Below are positions 7,794-16,419 of a stretch of 64,000 nt of DNA, piece by piece. Below the pieces are notes generated by a model. The model saw nothing but the letters and a program-made list of their open reading frames with translations. It was not told the DNA's origin and searched no databases. Within the stretch, counting starts at the first letter, position 1. Each line of letters opens with the position of its first letter. The translations under genes and the position numbers were made by a program. The stretch is taken from contig NZ_CP010817.1 in the NCBI RefSeq assembly GCF_000833025.1, forward strand, positions 434,001 to 498,000, given 5' to 3'. This DNA is from Myroides profundi. GTDB taxonomy: Bacteria > Bacteroidota > Bacteroidia > Flavobacteriales > Flavobacteriaceae.

Positions 7794-8147
7794 ATGAGTG
7801 AGAATAGAGTGTGTACGCACTGTAAGAGTACAATCGTCTGTAATACGGAGGATATTAAACAATGTGACTGTACTAAAGTGAGTATATCTAATGATACACG
7901 TGTTTTTTTAGCAGGTTCTTTTCATAAATGTTTATGTAATAATTGTTTGACTAAGTTTGATGAAATGGTCGTTTCTTCAAAAGGAAAGCCTTTTCCAAAA
8001 CGCAGAAGTGAGATGGAAGAAGGAGTACATTATTATATGGAAAATGAGTATTTTGTATTCACAGAATTGTATCATTTAATGAAAGGACAATGCTGTCAAA
8101 ATGGGTGTAGACATTGTGTTTATGGCTTTAAAAACAGATATTTATAA
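7794..8147 (+). CDS. cysteine-rich CWC domain fused to DUF5522
   Basis: 117 residues in two parts. Residues 1-55 carry CTHCKS, CNTEDIKQCDC and CLCNNC, the pattern of the small cysteine-rich CWC family. Residues about 80-117 (EGVHYYMENEYFVFTELYHL then GQCCQNGCRHCVYGFK) match DUF5522. These are usually two separate short proteins in related bacteria, so this looks like a natural fusion. The many Cys pairs suggest zinc or Fe-S binding. Cytosolic; function unknown. Close behind the COG3014 gene (6-base gap), so probably co-transcribed. Confidence 0.85.
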   Translation: MSENRVCTHCKSTIVCNTEDIKQCDCTKVSISNDTRVFLAGSFHKCLCNNCLTKFDEMVVSSKGKPFPKRRSEMEEGVHYYMENEYFVFTELYHLMKGQCCQNGCRHCVYGFKNRYL

Positions 8148-8187
8148 AAATAAAGTAGTAAAAAAGACGGTGTGCGAATATTATGTG

Positions 8188-8195
8188 TATTTTTG
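8188..8195 (+). promoter_or_regulatory. -7 element for mevalonate kinase
   Basis: TATTTTTG, 24 bases before ATG 8220. It lies inside the longer GTG-started frame (8172) and so argues for the ATG 8220 start. Confidence 0.5.
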
Positions 8196-8219
8196 CAACG
8201 TGAATTTACAATAACAGCT

Positions 8220-9158
8220 ATGAAAGGACCATTATTTTATTCAAAAATTCTTCTTTTTGGGGAATATGGGATTATTAAAGACTCTAAAGGATTATCTATT
8301 CCTTATAATTTCTATAAGGGAGCATTAAAGATGGAAGAGAATCTAGAAGGAGTATCTTTAAAGTCTAATCAGAGTTTAAAAAACTTTGCAGCATATCTAC
8401 ATGATTTGCAAGAGCAAGAACCTACTTTAGTACAGTTTGATCTAGAGCGTTTAAACGCTGAGATAGAACAAGGATTGTACTTTGATTCTAGTATTCCACA
8501 AGGATACGGTGTAGGGAGTAGTGGGGCATTAGTAGCTGCTATTTATGATCAGTATGCTTATGATAAAGTTACTGTTCTAGAGAACTTGACTAAGGATAAA
8601 CTTTTAGTATTAAAAGGAATCTTCGGAAAAATGGAAGCATTCTTCCATGGAACGAGTTCAGGGTTAGATCCACTAAACAGTTATTTAAGCCTGCCTATCC
8701 TAATCAATTCTAAAGATAATATCGAGCCAGCAGGTATTCCTTCTCAAAGCGTAGATGGAAAAGGAGCTGTGTTCTTAATAGATTCGGGTATCGTAGGAGA
8801 GACTGCACCGATGATTACGATCTTTATGGAGAACCTAAAAGATCAAGGTTTCCGTCAGATGTTGAAAGATCAGTTCGTGAAATATACAGATGCTTGTGTA
8901 GAGAACTTCTTAAAAGGAGACGTGAAATCACTATTTAGTAATACGAAGTTATTGTCTAATGTGGTGTTTAATCACTTTAAGCCAATGATTCCAGAACAGT
9001 TCCACAGTGTATGGCAAAAAGGAATCGAGACTAACGATTACTATTTAAAATTATGTGGCTCTGGTGGAGGTGGTTATATCTTAGGATTTACTGCTGATAT
9101 CGAAAAGGCAAAAGAGTCTTTAAAAGATTATAAATTAGAAGTTGTATATCAATTCTAA
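8220..9158 (+). CDS. mevalonate kinase-type GHMP kinase
   Basis: 312 residues from ATG 8220 (an in-frame GTG at 8172 is less likely because a promoter element lies after it). Phosphorylates mevalonate at the 5-hydroxyl with ATP. Visible: N-terminal strand FYSKILLFGEYGII, the GHMP phosphate loop IPQGYGVGSSGAL at about 92-104, a SGLDPLNSYLSLP segment around 140, and the glycine-rich C-terminal motif KLCGSGGGGYILGF. The sequence is divergent from classical mevalonate kinases, but the mvaD gene nearby and the prenyltransferase next door make this substrate very likely. Cytosolic. Confidence 0.88.
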   Translation: MKGPLFYSKILLFGEYGIIKDSKGLSIPYNFYKGALKMEENLEGVSLKSNQSLKNFAAYLHDLQEQEPTLVQFDLERLNAEIEQGLYFDSSIPQGYGVGSSGALVAAIYDQYAYDKVTVLENLTKDKLLVLKGIFGKMEAFFHGTSSGLDPLNSYLSLPILINSKDNIEPAGIPSQSVDGKGAVFLIDSGIVGETAPMITIFMENLKDQGFRQMLKDQFVKYTDACVENFLKGDVKSLFSNTKLLSNVVFNHFKPMIPEQFHSVWQKGIETNDYYLKLCGSGGGGYILGFTADIEKAKESLKDYKLEVVYQF

Positions 9159-9224
9159 TTCAGATATGAAAAAATAGATGTTATAACCTTTCGCAGTAGC
9201 GATATAAAATTGAAACAAGAGATA

Positions 9225-10148
9225 ATGTTATCTAGGAAAAATAAACTACTCTTAGCTAAAATATTCAGCTTGTTCTCTGTTGTGAGAGGTTATAATATTT
9301 TTATTATAGTACTAGCACAGTACTTAGCGTCTATCTTTATATTCGCACCTGAACTTAGGGCGTTAGACGTGATTTTAGATTGGAAACTCTTTCTAATTAT
9401 CTTTGGATCTTCCTTAGCTATCGCAGGAGGGTATATCATTAATAATTTTTATGATGCAGAAAAAGATTTAATTAATAGGCCGATAAAGTCTATGTTAGAT
9501 CGACTAGTGAGTCAGGCAACAAAATTGCGTGTCTACTTTGCGTTGAACTTCTTGGCTGTAGGAATTGTATTTCCTGTGTCTTGGCATGTGTCAGCATTCT
9601 TTTCTGCTTATATATTTCTGTTGTGGTTTTATTCTCATAAGCTTAAGAAGTATCCTATTATAGGTAATCTTACTGCTTCATTATTAGCGATATTGCCTTT
9701 CTTTAGTATCTTGATGCATTTCAGGTTCTATTATCCTTCTATCTTTCTACATGCAGCTTTTCTGTATTTAGTAATTCTAATCAGGGAGTTGATAAAAGAT
9801 ATGGAGAATATTAAAGGAGACTTCGCCAATGATTATCAGACTATTCCTGTTCGATTTGGAGATAGAGTAGCGAAAGAAGTAATCACAGTGGTGACAGTAT
9901 TGACACTGATACCGATCTATTTTTTAGTCAATAAAGAGAACCTTGGGTATATGGTATATTACTTCTATCTAAGTATTATCGTATTAATCTTGTTCTTATA
10001 CAGATTATGGACATCCAAGGAAATAGAACAGTATCACAGTTTACATATTAGTTTAAAACTGTTGATTTTATTAGGAGTATTCTCGATTATGCTAATAGAC
10101 CCAGATGTGGTAATTAGTGGCAAAGTACTGCTAGAAGAAACTTTATAG
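9225..10148 (+). CDS. UbiA-family prenyltransferase
   Basis: 307 residues from ATG 9225; an in-frame TTG at 9210 would add five residues. Integral membrane protein with about 8-9 helices. The first Asp-rich site reads NNFYDAEKD (around residue 73-81), an NNxxDxxxD version of the usual NDxxDxxxD; the second is DMENIKGD near 190. Both bind the Mg-diphosphate of the prenyl donor. In Flavobacteriales this gene type is annotated as geranylgeranylglycerol-phosphate geranylgeranyltransferase-like, but the aromatic or lipid acceptor cannot be read from the sequence. Neighbouring mevalonate genes supply the isoprenoid. Confidence 0.87.
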   Translation: MLSRKNKLLLAKIFSLFSVVRGYNIFIIVLAQYLASIFIFAPELRALDVILDWKLFLIIFGSSLAIAGGYIINNFYDAEKDLINRPIKSMLDRLVSQATKLRVYFALNFLAVGIVFPVSWHVSAFFSAYIFLLWFYSHKLKKYPIIGNLTASLLAILPFFSILMHFRFYYPSIFLHAAFLYLVILIRELIKDMENIKGDFANDYQTIPVRFGDRVAKEVITVVTVLTLIPIYFLVNKENLGYMVYYFYLSIIVLILFLYRLWTSKEIEQYHSLHISLKLLILLGVFSIMLIDPDVVISGKVLLEETL

Positions 10149-10203
10149 TATTAAAAGTTGTGTAAACTTTTAGAGTTATATTAATAAATGCATAGAATAA
10201 AAC

Positions 10204-10211
10204 TATCTTTG
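10204..10211 (+). promoter_or_regulatory. -7 element deciding the start of the pseudouridine synthase gene
   Basis: TATCTTTG, 15 bases before ATG 10227 and downstream of the alternative ATG 10188, so translation from 10188 is improbable from this promoter. Confidence 0.5.
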
Positions 10212-10226
10212 CAAAAATCTTTAGAT

Positions 10227-11168
10227 ATGAATAACGGTAGGTCGAATTCAGGAAATAATAAATCGAATCGCTCAGGAAATAGAAATGCAGCGGGAAAGAA
10301 GTCTTTTGGTTCTAAGGATGGAGCTAAAAAGACTTATGGGGGAAATGATAGCAAGAAAAGATCATTTGACAATAATAAAGAAGGAAATAAAACGTATGGT
10401 GCTAATACTGCAAAGAAATTTGATAGTAAACCAAGAGTAAAAAATACACCTAAAGAAACAGACGAAGTACGTCTAAATAAATATATCGGTAACTCTGGAG
10501 TGTGTTCACGTCGTGAGGCAGATATCTATATCGTGTCTGGAAACGTGACTGTGAATGGAGTGGTAGTTACTGAATTAGGTTATAAAGTAAAGAAAACAGA
10601 TATCGTGAATTTTGATGGTACAGTATTGACACCAGAGAAATTGACTTATGTATTATTAAATAAACCGAAAGGATTCGCTACTATTAATGAGCCAATCGTA
10701 TCAGCTGAGAATGTATTAAGTTTATTAAAAGGAGCTTCTAAATATCCTTTAGCTCCTGTCGGTCGTATGGATAAGACTACTATTGGTCTAATGCTATTCA
10801 CGAATGATACTAATTTATTACAGAAGTTAAACTCTACTGATTCTCGTTCTTCTAAATTATATCATGTATCATTAGATAAAAACCTTAAATATGAAGATCT
10901 AGAAAAGATTAAAAAAGGAGTTTATATCGATGAGCGTCGTGTATTCGTAGAAGAAGTATCTTATGTAGATGATCAACCTAAGACAGAGATCGGTATTAAG
11001 CTAAAAGCATCTAATGTGAAGTTGGTACGTGCTATATTCGAATCTTTAGGATATAATGTTATTAAACTTGACCGTGTGATGTATGGTCAGTTAACAAAAT
11101 GGAATCTACCAAGAGGTAAATGGAGACATTTAACGGATGAGGAAGTAAGAAACCTTAAAAACGGTTAA
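10227..11168 (+). CDS. 23S rRNA pseudouridine synthase, RluB/RsuA type
   Basis: 313 residues from ATG 10227 (in-frame ATG 10188 rejected because a -7 element lies between). Layout: about 75 residues of low-complexity, basic Asn/Gly/Lys/Ser tail (GNRNAAGKKSFGSKDGAKK), an S4 RNA-binding domain (VRLNKYIGNSGVCSRREAD ... SGNVTVNGVVV), then the catalytic domain with PVGRMDKTTIGLMLFTND, where the Asp is the nucleophile. RluB modifies U2605 of 23S rRNA in E. coli; the same site here is inferred. The basic extension is common in Bacteroidota members. Ends just before a bidirectional terminator. Confidence 0.9.
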   Translation: MNNGRSNSGNNKSNRSGNRNAAGKKSFGSKDGAKKTYGGNDSKKRSFDNNKEGNKTYGANTAKKFDSKPRVKNTPKETDEVRLNKYIGNSGVCSRREADIYIVSGNVTVNGVVVTELGYKVKKTDIVNFDGTVLTPEKLTYVLLNKPKGFATINEPIVSAENVLSLLKGASKYPLAPVGRMDKTTIGLMLFTNDTNLLQKLNSTDSRSSKLYHVSLDKNLKYEDLEKIKKGVYIDERRVFVEEVSYVDDQPKTEIGIKLKASNVKLVRAIFESLGYNVIKLDRVMYGQLTKWNLPRGKWRHLTDEEVRNLKNG

Positions 11169-11179
11169 TATAGATATTT

Positions 11180-11211
11180 AAAAAGCTCGCTATCATCTAG
11201 CGAGCTTTTTT
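11180..11211. terminator. bidirectional terminator
   Basis: AAAAAGCTCGCTA / TAGCGAGCTTTTT, 13-bp stem with a 5-base loop, between convergent genes. Confidence 0.9.
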
Positions 11212-11219
11212 ATTGGTAT

Positions 11220-11951
11220 TTATTGTAAATAACTAGGTAGTTCCATAGGTATCTCCATAACTAATATTTGACTTTTCTCATTTGCTTTGATTGTGAAAGT
11301 ATCTTCTCCATCAAAACCAATAGCATCTCTTCTGTGTAACTTATCTTCACCTAAAGTAATATCTCCTTCTAGAACAAATAAGAAGATACCATTAGACTTA
11401 TCTTTTAATTCATAAGATAGTTCTTTACCTTGATCTAGATCAGCCATGTGGAACCAAGCATTCTGATGAATCCATACTCCCTTATCGTCAGGATTAGGAG
11501 AAAGGATTTGATCCCATTGATTCACGCGATCTTCTTTGTTTAATTTTAGTTGATCATAACGTGGTTTTACATTTAGTTTATCAGGGAATATCCATATTTG
11601 TAAGAACTTACTCTCTTTATTCTCATCAGGGTTAAACTCACTGTGTTGAACTCCTGTTCCTGCACTCATGACTTGTATTTCACCTTCATTTATAATCGTA
11701 CCATTACCCATACTATCTTTATGTGAAAGACTTCCAGATAAAGGAATAGATATAATCTCCATATTATCATGAGGATGTGTACCGAATCCCATACCTGCAG
11801 CTACCTGATCATCGTTAAGTACACGTAACACACCGAAGTGTATTCTTTCGTTGTTTCGATAGTTAGCAAAGCTAAAGGTGTGATGAGATTTTAGCCATCC
11901 GTGGTTAGCATATCCTCTACTATCTGCTGTGTATATAATTTTTGTGTTCAT
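11220..11951 (-). CDS. pirin family protein
   Basis: 243 residues, two cupin barrels. The N-terminal barrel holds the metal site: GTHPHDNMEII gives two His, GVQHSEF a third His and the Glu. Starts with the usual RGYANHGWLKSHHTFSFANY. Pirin-like proteins of this group (YhhW relatives) include quercetin 2,3-dioxygenases and redox sensors; the native substrate is unknown. C-terminal half (about 150-243) is the non-metal barrel. A TAnnTTTG element lies 21 bases before the ATG, so this is a single-gene unit, convergent with the pseudouridine synthase gene. Confidence 0.92.
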   Translation of the reverse strand: MNTKIIYTADSRGYANHGWLKSHHTFSFANYRNNERIHFGVLRVLNDDQVAAGMGFGTHPHDNMEIISIPLSGSLSHKDSMGNGTIINEGEIQVMSAGTGVQHSEFNPDENKESKFLQIWIFPDKLNVKPRYDQLKLNKEDRVNQWDQILSPNPDDKGVWIHQNAWFHMADLDQGKELSYELKDKSNGIFLFVLEGDITLGEDKLHRRDAIGFDGEDTFTIKANEKSQILVMEIPMELPSYLQ

Positions 11952-11972
11952 AGCTTTATGATTTTAATACTA

Positions 11973-11980
11973 CAAAGATA
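11973..11980 (-). promoter_or_regulatory. -7 element for the pirin gene
   Basis: Reads TATCTTTG on the minus strand, 21 bases before the ATG at 11951. Confidence 0.5.
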
Positions 11981-12043
11981 CGTTATAGGCTGATTTCCAT
12001 TGCTTAATGTAGGTTAAGAATAGCGTACATCTATAAATGTCAG

Positions 12044-13315
12044 TTATTTGTTTCTAGTATTGTCAAAGTATTCTCTTAAAATATCTTCTCTGAAATCTGG
12101 GTGAGCAATATTCGCTAGAGCGTGTACTCTATCTATAATAGACTTACCTCTTAGGTCAGCTACTCCATATTCTGTCACGATGTATTGAGCATGTGCACGA
12201 GATGTTACCACTCCTGCTCCTTGTTTAAGGAATGGAACTATCTTGTTTCCTCCTTTTTTAGTAGTAGCAGAAAGTGCTATGATAGCTTTTCCTCCTTTAC
12301 TTAGCGTAGCACCTCTCATAAAGTCAACTTGTCCACCTACACCTGAGTAGATATTCGCTCCGATAGAATCTGCACATATTTGTCCTGTAACATCTATTTC
12401 TACAGCAGAGTTAATCGCTATCATCTTAGGATTCTGACGAATCACAAATGGATCGTTCGTATATGAACATTCTCTAAGTTCAAAGAATGGATTGTTATCT
12501 ACATAGTTATATAGCCTCTCTGTTCCGATAAAGAATGTAGAGATAGCTTTGCCATTAGAAGTAGTTTGTTGAGAACAGTTTAAGGCTCCTGCTTCAATTA
12601 AATCAACAACACCATCTGCAAACATTTCTGTGTGTAATCCTAGGTTCTTATGCCCTTTCAGTTTTTGAAGAACGGCATCAGGTATAGAACCAATCCCCAT
12701 CTGTAAGGTACTACCATCTTCTATCATAGAAGCGATGTATTGTCCTATTTTATCTTCTACCTCACTAAAGTCAGAACTGTATTCTGTCAGAAGTGGTGTA
12801 TCATGCTGTACTAATGTATTAATCTTAGAGATGTGTACAAGCGCATCTCCAAAAGTGCGAGGCATGAATTTATTGACCTGTGCTATAACTATCTTGGCTG
12901 TTCGAATAGCCGCTTGTGCCGCAACGACAGAAGTTCCTAATGTACAAAAGCCGTTCTCATCAGGTGGAGAAACTTGTATTAAGGCTACGTCTAAAGGAAC
13001 AAGACCACTGTCAAACAGCATCGGTAGCTCACTTAGGAATACGGGAGTATAAGTACCATTACCTTCTCGTATAGTGTGTCTAACGTTACCACCAGTAAAG
13101 AAAGAATTCACAAAGAAACTTTCTCTATATTTTGGATCAGCATAAGGGGCTTTGCCTAAAGTATGGATATGACAGAACTCTACATTTCTTAATTCGGACG
13201 ATCTTTCTACAATAGCATCAATGATATGATTAGGCGTACAGGCTACTGCATGTACGTAAACTCTGTCACCCGACTTGATCAGCTTAGCTGCTTCTTGTGC
13301 TGTTGTGTAATTCAT
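12044..13315 (-). CDS. acetyl-CoA hydrolase/transferase (CoA-transferase family)
   Basis: 423 residues, the full length for 4-hydroxybutyrate/succinate-acetate type CoA-transferases. Visible: AKIVIAQVNKFMPRTFGDA in the N-terminal domain, MGIGSIPDAVLQKL, GLHTEMFADGVVDLIEAG (this Glu is the likely CoA-thioester-forming residue) and the GVGGQVDFMRGA loop that closes on CoA, then VVTSRAHAQYIVTEYGVADLRGKS. It moves CoA between short acyl groups, probably with acetate; exact donor not readable. Cytosolic. Lies between pirin and map with about 140 bases on the promoter side. Confidence 0.9.
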   Translation of the reverse strand: MNYTTAQEAAKLIKSGDRVYVHAVACTPNHIIDAIVERSSELRNVEFCHIHTLGKAPYADPKYRESFFVNSFFTGGNVRHTIREGNGTYTPVFLSELPMLFDSGLVPLDVALIQVSPPDENGFCTLGTSVVAAQAAIRTAKIVIAQVNKFMPRTFGDALVHISKINTLVQHDTPLLTEYSSDFSEVEDKIGQYIASMIEDGSTLQMGIGSIPDAVLQKLKGHKNLGLHTEMFADGVVDLIEAGALNCSQQTTSNGKAISTFFIGTERLYNYVDNNPFFELRECSYTNDPFVIRQNPKMIAINSAVEIDVTGQICADSIGANIYSGVGGQVDFMRGATLSKGGKAIIALSATTKKGGNKIVPFLKQGAGVVTSRAHAQYIVTEYGVADLRGKSIIDRVHALANIAHPDFREDILREYFDNTRNK

Positions 13316-13428
13316 TTTGTGTGTAATTTTGTGTATTTAGACAAATGTTTCCTTAAAAGTAAAGCATTAGTCTTTATAAGGCAAGTAAAAAGTGTGGCTA
13401 ATCATTTTTTTCATTAACTGTAATAGTG

Positions 13429-13436
13429 TAATTTTG
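13429..13436 (+). promoter_or_regulatory. -7 element for map
   Basis: TAATTTTG, 21 bases before ATG 13458. Confidence 0.5.
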
Positions 13437-13457
13437 TAGGATATAAAATTTTAAGGT

Positions 13458-14276
13458 ATGATAATTCCAAAAACTCTTGAAGAAATCGAGTTGATGAGAC
13501 AAAGCGCATTGCTTGTTTCTAAAACATTAGGTATGATAGCTACAGAGCTAAAACCAGGAGTAACGACTTTAGAGCTTGATGCAAAAGCTGAAGAATTTAT
13601 TAGAGATCACGGAGCAGTACCAGGATTTAAAGGCCTTTATGGTTGTCCTTCTACCTTGTTGACAAGTGTGAATGATCAGATTGTACACGGATTACCTACA
13701 GATCGTCCTTTAGAAGAAGGAGATATCGTATCTGTGGACTGTGGAACAGTGATGAATGGTTTTTATGGAGATCACGCTTATACATTCGAGATAGGTGATG
13801 TAGATCCAGCTACTAAAAAGTTATTACAGATTACAAAAGAATCTTTATACGTAGGTATTAGAGAATTCAAATTAGGAAATAGAGTAGAAGATGTAGGTAG
13901 TGCTATCCAACGCTACTGTGAGAAAGAAGGGTATACGGTAGTACGTGAGCTAGTAGGTCATGGACTTGGACGTAAGATGCACGAATCTCCAGAAATGCCT
14001 AACTACGGTAAGCCTGGTAAAGGTAAGAAGTTCGTAGAAGGTATGGTGGTAGCTATCGAGCCTATGATTAACTTAGGTACTCGTAATATCAAACAACTGA
14101 ATGACGGATGGACTATCGTGACTCGCGATGGAAAACCTTCTGCTCACTTCGAACATGATGTAGCATTAGTAAATGGTAAACCAGAATTGTTATCTACTTA
14201 CCAATATATCTATCAAGCATTAGGTATCACTAGTAATGAAGAAGATGAGTTTAGAGCTAAACCATTAGTTCTGTAA
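13458..14276 (+). CDS. map: type I methionine aminopeptidase
   Basis: 272 residues. Removes the initiator Met from nascent proteins. All five metal ligands are in place by count: D94, D105, H168 (VGHGLGRKMHE), E201 (AIEPMI) and E232 (AHFEHDVAL), and H78 (QIVHGLP) for substrate binding. Slightly longer than E. coli MAP because of the C-terminal tail (NEEDEFRAKPLVL). Followed 16 bases later by a methyltransferase gene on the same strand, a likely operon partner. Confidence 0.97.
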   Translation: MIIPKTLEEIELMRQSALLVSKTLGMIATELKPGVTTLELDAKAEEFIRDHGAVPGFKGLYGCPSTLLTSVNDQIVHGLPTDRPLEEGDIVSVDCGTVMNGFYGDHAYTFEIGDVDPATKKLLQITKESLYVGIREFKLGNRVEDVGSAIQRYCEKEGYTVVRELVGHGLGRKMHESPEMPNYGKPGKGKKFVEGMVVAIEPMINLGTRNIKQLNDGWTIVTRDGKPSAHFEHDVALVNGKPELLSTYQYIYQALGITSNEEDEFRAKPLVL

Positions 14277-14292
14277 TTACTCATTTCTATTA

Positions 14293-15057
14293 ATGAAGAA
14301 GTTATTCAAAACAATATTGAACATTGTGCCTCGACCGATATTAATTCGGTTGAGTTACGTTGTTCGACCTATGATGGCATGGTACCTAAAAGGAGATGTG
14401 TATACAGATCCTATTGATGGTAAAAGTTTCAAGACTTTCTTGCCTTATGGATATGCGAAGCAACGCAATAATGTCCTTTCTCCTAGTACACTTTCACTAG
14501 AGAGACACCGCCTATTATGGCTTTATCTTCAGCGTGAGACCGACTTCTTTAGTACTCCTAAAAAAGTATTGCACTTCGCACCTGAGCAGGCGTTCTATAA
14601 ACGCTTTAAAAAACAACCTAATTTAGATTATACAACTACCGATCTAGAATCTCCTTTGGCAGATGTGAAGGCGGATATTTGTAACTTACCTTTTGAGGAT
14701 AATAGTTTTGATATGATTTTGTGTAATCATGTCTTAGAGCATATTCCAGATGATACGAAAGCTATGCAGGAACTGTATCGCATTCTTAGACCTGGAGGTA
14801 TGGGAATCTTCCAAATCCCACAAGATATGTCTAGAGAAACTACCTTTCAGGATGATACTATAACAGACCCTAAGGAGCGTACACTTATCTTTGGTCAATA
14901 TGATCATGTACGTGTATACGGACGTGATTATTTTGATAAGTTAAGAGCGATCGGCTTCACTGTAGTAGAAGAAGACTTTATTCATAAACTTACTCCAGAG
15001 GAAGTAACTAAATACTGTCTAGCAGAGGGTGAGATTATCCCTGTTTGTTTTAAGTAA
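14293..15057 (+). CDS. class I SAM-dependent methyltransferase
   Basis: 254 residues. A Rossmann-like methyltransferase core lies at about 95-200: VLHFAPEQAF in place of the usual glycine-rich motif I, then TTTDLES (acidic end of strand 2), ADICNLPFEDNSFDMILCNHVLEHI and the motif after it, RILRPGGMGIFQIP. The first 50 residues are basic and hydrophobic (TILNIVPRPILIRLSYVV), perhaps membrane-touching. Substrate unknown. Sixteen bases after map; the gene ends 7 bases before a convergent gene. Confidence 0.85.
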   Translation: MKKLFKTILNIVPRPILIRLSYVVRPMMAWYLKGDVYTDPIDGKSFKTFLPYGYAKQRNNVLSPSTLSLERHRLLWLYLQRETDFFSTPKKVLHFAPEQAFYKRFKKQPNLDYTTTDLESPLADVKADICNLPFEDNSFDMILCNHVLEHIPDDTKAMQELYRILRPGGMGIFQIPQDMSRETTFQDDTITDPKERTLIFGQYDHVRVYGRDYFDKLRAIGFTVVEEDFIHKLTPEEVTKYCLAEGEIIPVCFK

Positions 15058-15064
15058 GTGTTAT

Positions 15065-16171
15065 TTAGTAATACAGAATAAAACTTTTACCATCTGTTTT
15101 ATACTTCAAGTCGTTGAATGGTTTGTCAAATTTTATTGAACCATAAAGCGCACCATCTATGTCAACTTTAGTAAAACTATAAGCGTCATCAATAACTAAA
15201 TCAGCATAATATTTTGGAAGCTGACGAGTAGGTTTTTCTCTATTTATATTTGTGATTAAGTTAGTCGCAGATAAGTTAACTACATATTGTGTTGGGTACT
15301 TGATAAAGATGTATAATGTCTTGGCAAGGTTTATACTTAGGTGAAACAGATACATTCCTAATCCTGCGTATATACTGCTGATTATTACATTAGCGACAAC
15401 AGTTATCCATTTGAATGTAGTATCTTGAAAGAAAGAATAGTAGGCCATAACTATTGTGAAAATTACTAATGCTGCTATCCTATTTTTGAAATCAAAGAAT
15501 TTATTGTTATTCGCTAAGGTTACCATTAGTACTCTACCTGTCGTTATTGCAACTAAGGGGATGAGTATAACCAAGTAATAATAAAGACCTGTCAGAGCAA
15601 CTAATCCACATGTAGCTAACCCTAGTATGACTGCTCCAGGTAATAAGGATGTTCCCATAACTAGTGTTAATATAGAAACGAATAACATGGTAGGTATCTG
15701 AAAATTGTTTTCATAAACATAATCAAAAGGATTAGTCCTTACCACCATTGTATTACCTGCATCGTCTGAGAAGGTAACGTATTTTCCGCATAGAATAGAG
15801 GTGTCAACACGTAGAAGGGCATCTTTATACTGTGTGTTGGTTAATTCACCTTTTATGTCAGATGTGGTATCATAAAATTCTATTTCTTTTATAGGATTAG
15901 GATAATTATTGTTCTTTAAAGTAACATAATACGTCATCCCCCAGAAGTTACCTTCTTCGAAGAACTTTACTTCTGTACCGTTTTCTTTAAATTGATTACC
16001 AGCAAAGCTTACCCAGTTTTTCTCTTCTTCATTAAGTCTATTATCAGGGTAGGGGTTAAGCGTATTAGGATGATATACTAAACCTGATTCGTAATATATA
16101 TTTAAGGCAATTACGAAGAGTAAAGTGACTAATAATCCTTTCTGTATTTTTCCGAGATGTTGTAGTAACAT
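15065..16171 (-). CDS. hypothetical multi-spanning membrane protein
   Basis: 368 residues. One helix at the N-terminus (about 12-28), an extracytoplasmic domain of roughly 130 residues (NRLNEEEKNWVSFAGNQF ... DTSILCGKYVTFSDDAGN), then about five to six helices between 160 and 295 (MLFVSILTLVMGTSLLPGAVI, LVALTGLYYYLVILIPLV, IAALVIFTIVMAYYSF) and a soluble C-terminal domain. Not a family I recognise. Convergent with the methyltransferase gene and alone on its strand, with a 250-base AT-rich spacer upstream containing nothing clear. Confidence 0.7.
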   Translation of the reverse strand: MLLQHLGKIQKGLLVTLLFVIALNIYYESGLVYHPNTLNPYPDNRLNEEEKNWVSFAGNQFKENGTEVKFFEEGNFWGMTYYVTLKNNNYPNPIKEIEFYDTTSDIKGELTNTQYKDALLRVDTSILCGKYVTFSDDAGNTMVVRTNPFDYVYENNFQIPTMLFVSILTLVMGTSLLPGAVILGLATCGLVALTGLYYYLVILIPLVAITTGRVLMVTLANNNKFFDFKNRIAALVIFTIVMAYYSFFQDTTFKWITVVANVIISSIYAGLGMYLFHLSINLAKTLYIFIKYPTQYVVNLSATNLITNINREKPTRQLPKYYADLVIDDAYSFTKVDIDGALYGSIKFDKPFNDLKYKTDGKSFILYY

Positions 16172-16419
16172 AGACTTTATTTGTAACTATTATTTAATAG
16201 AATAGATAGTTTCCATACTAGTTAGTTTAGATATGTAGATTAAAGTTATTGAAAAGTATTGTTTTTTTCCATAATAGAACAATTATATTTTATAAGTACC
16301 TACTTTTTTATTGTTTATCACTATTGATTTTATGTAATATAAAAAGATAGTGTTTTTAGGTCTAATGTCTTTCCCTATCTATAACCTATTGTGTATCTTC
16401 GTACTTATTTAGAAAGATT

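Noticed and set aside
10188..10226. Longer start for the pseudouridine synthase
   Set aside because: A TAnnTTTG element lies between this ATG and ATG 10227, and the extra residues do not resemble the family.
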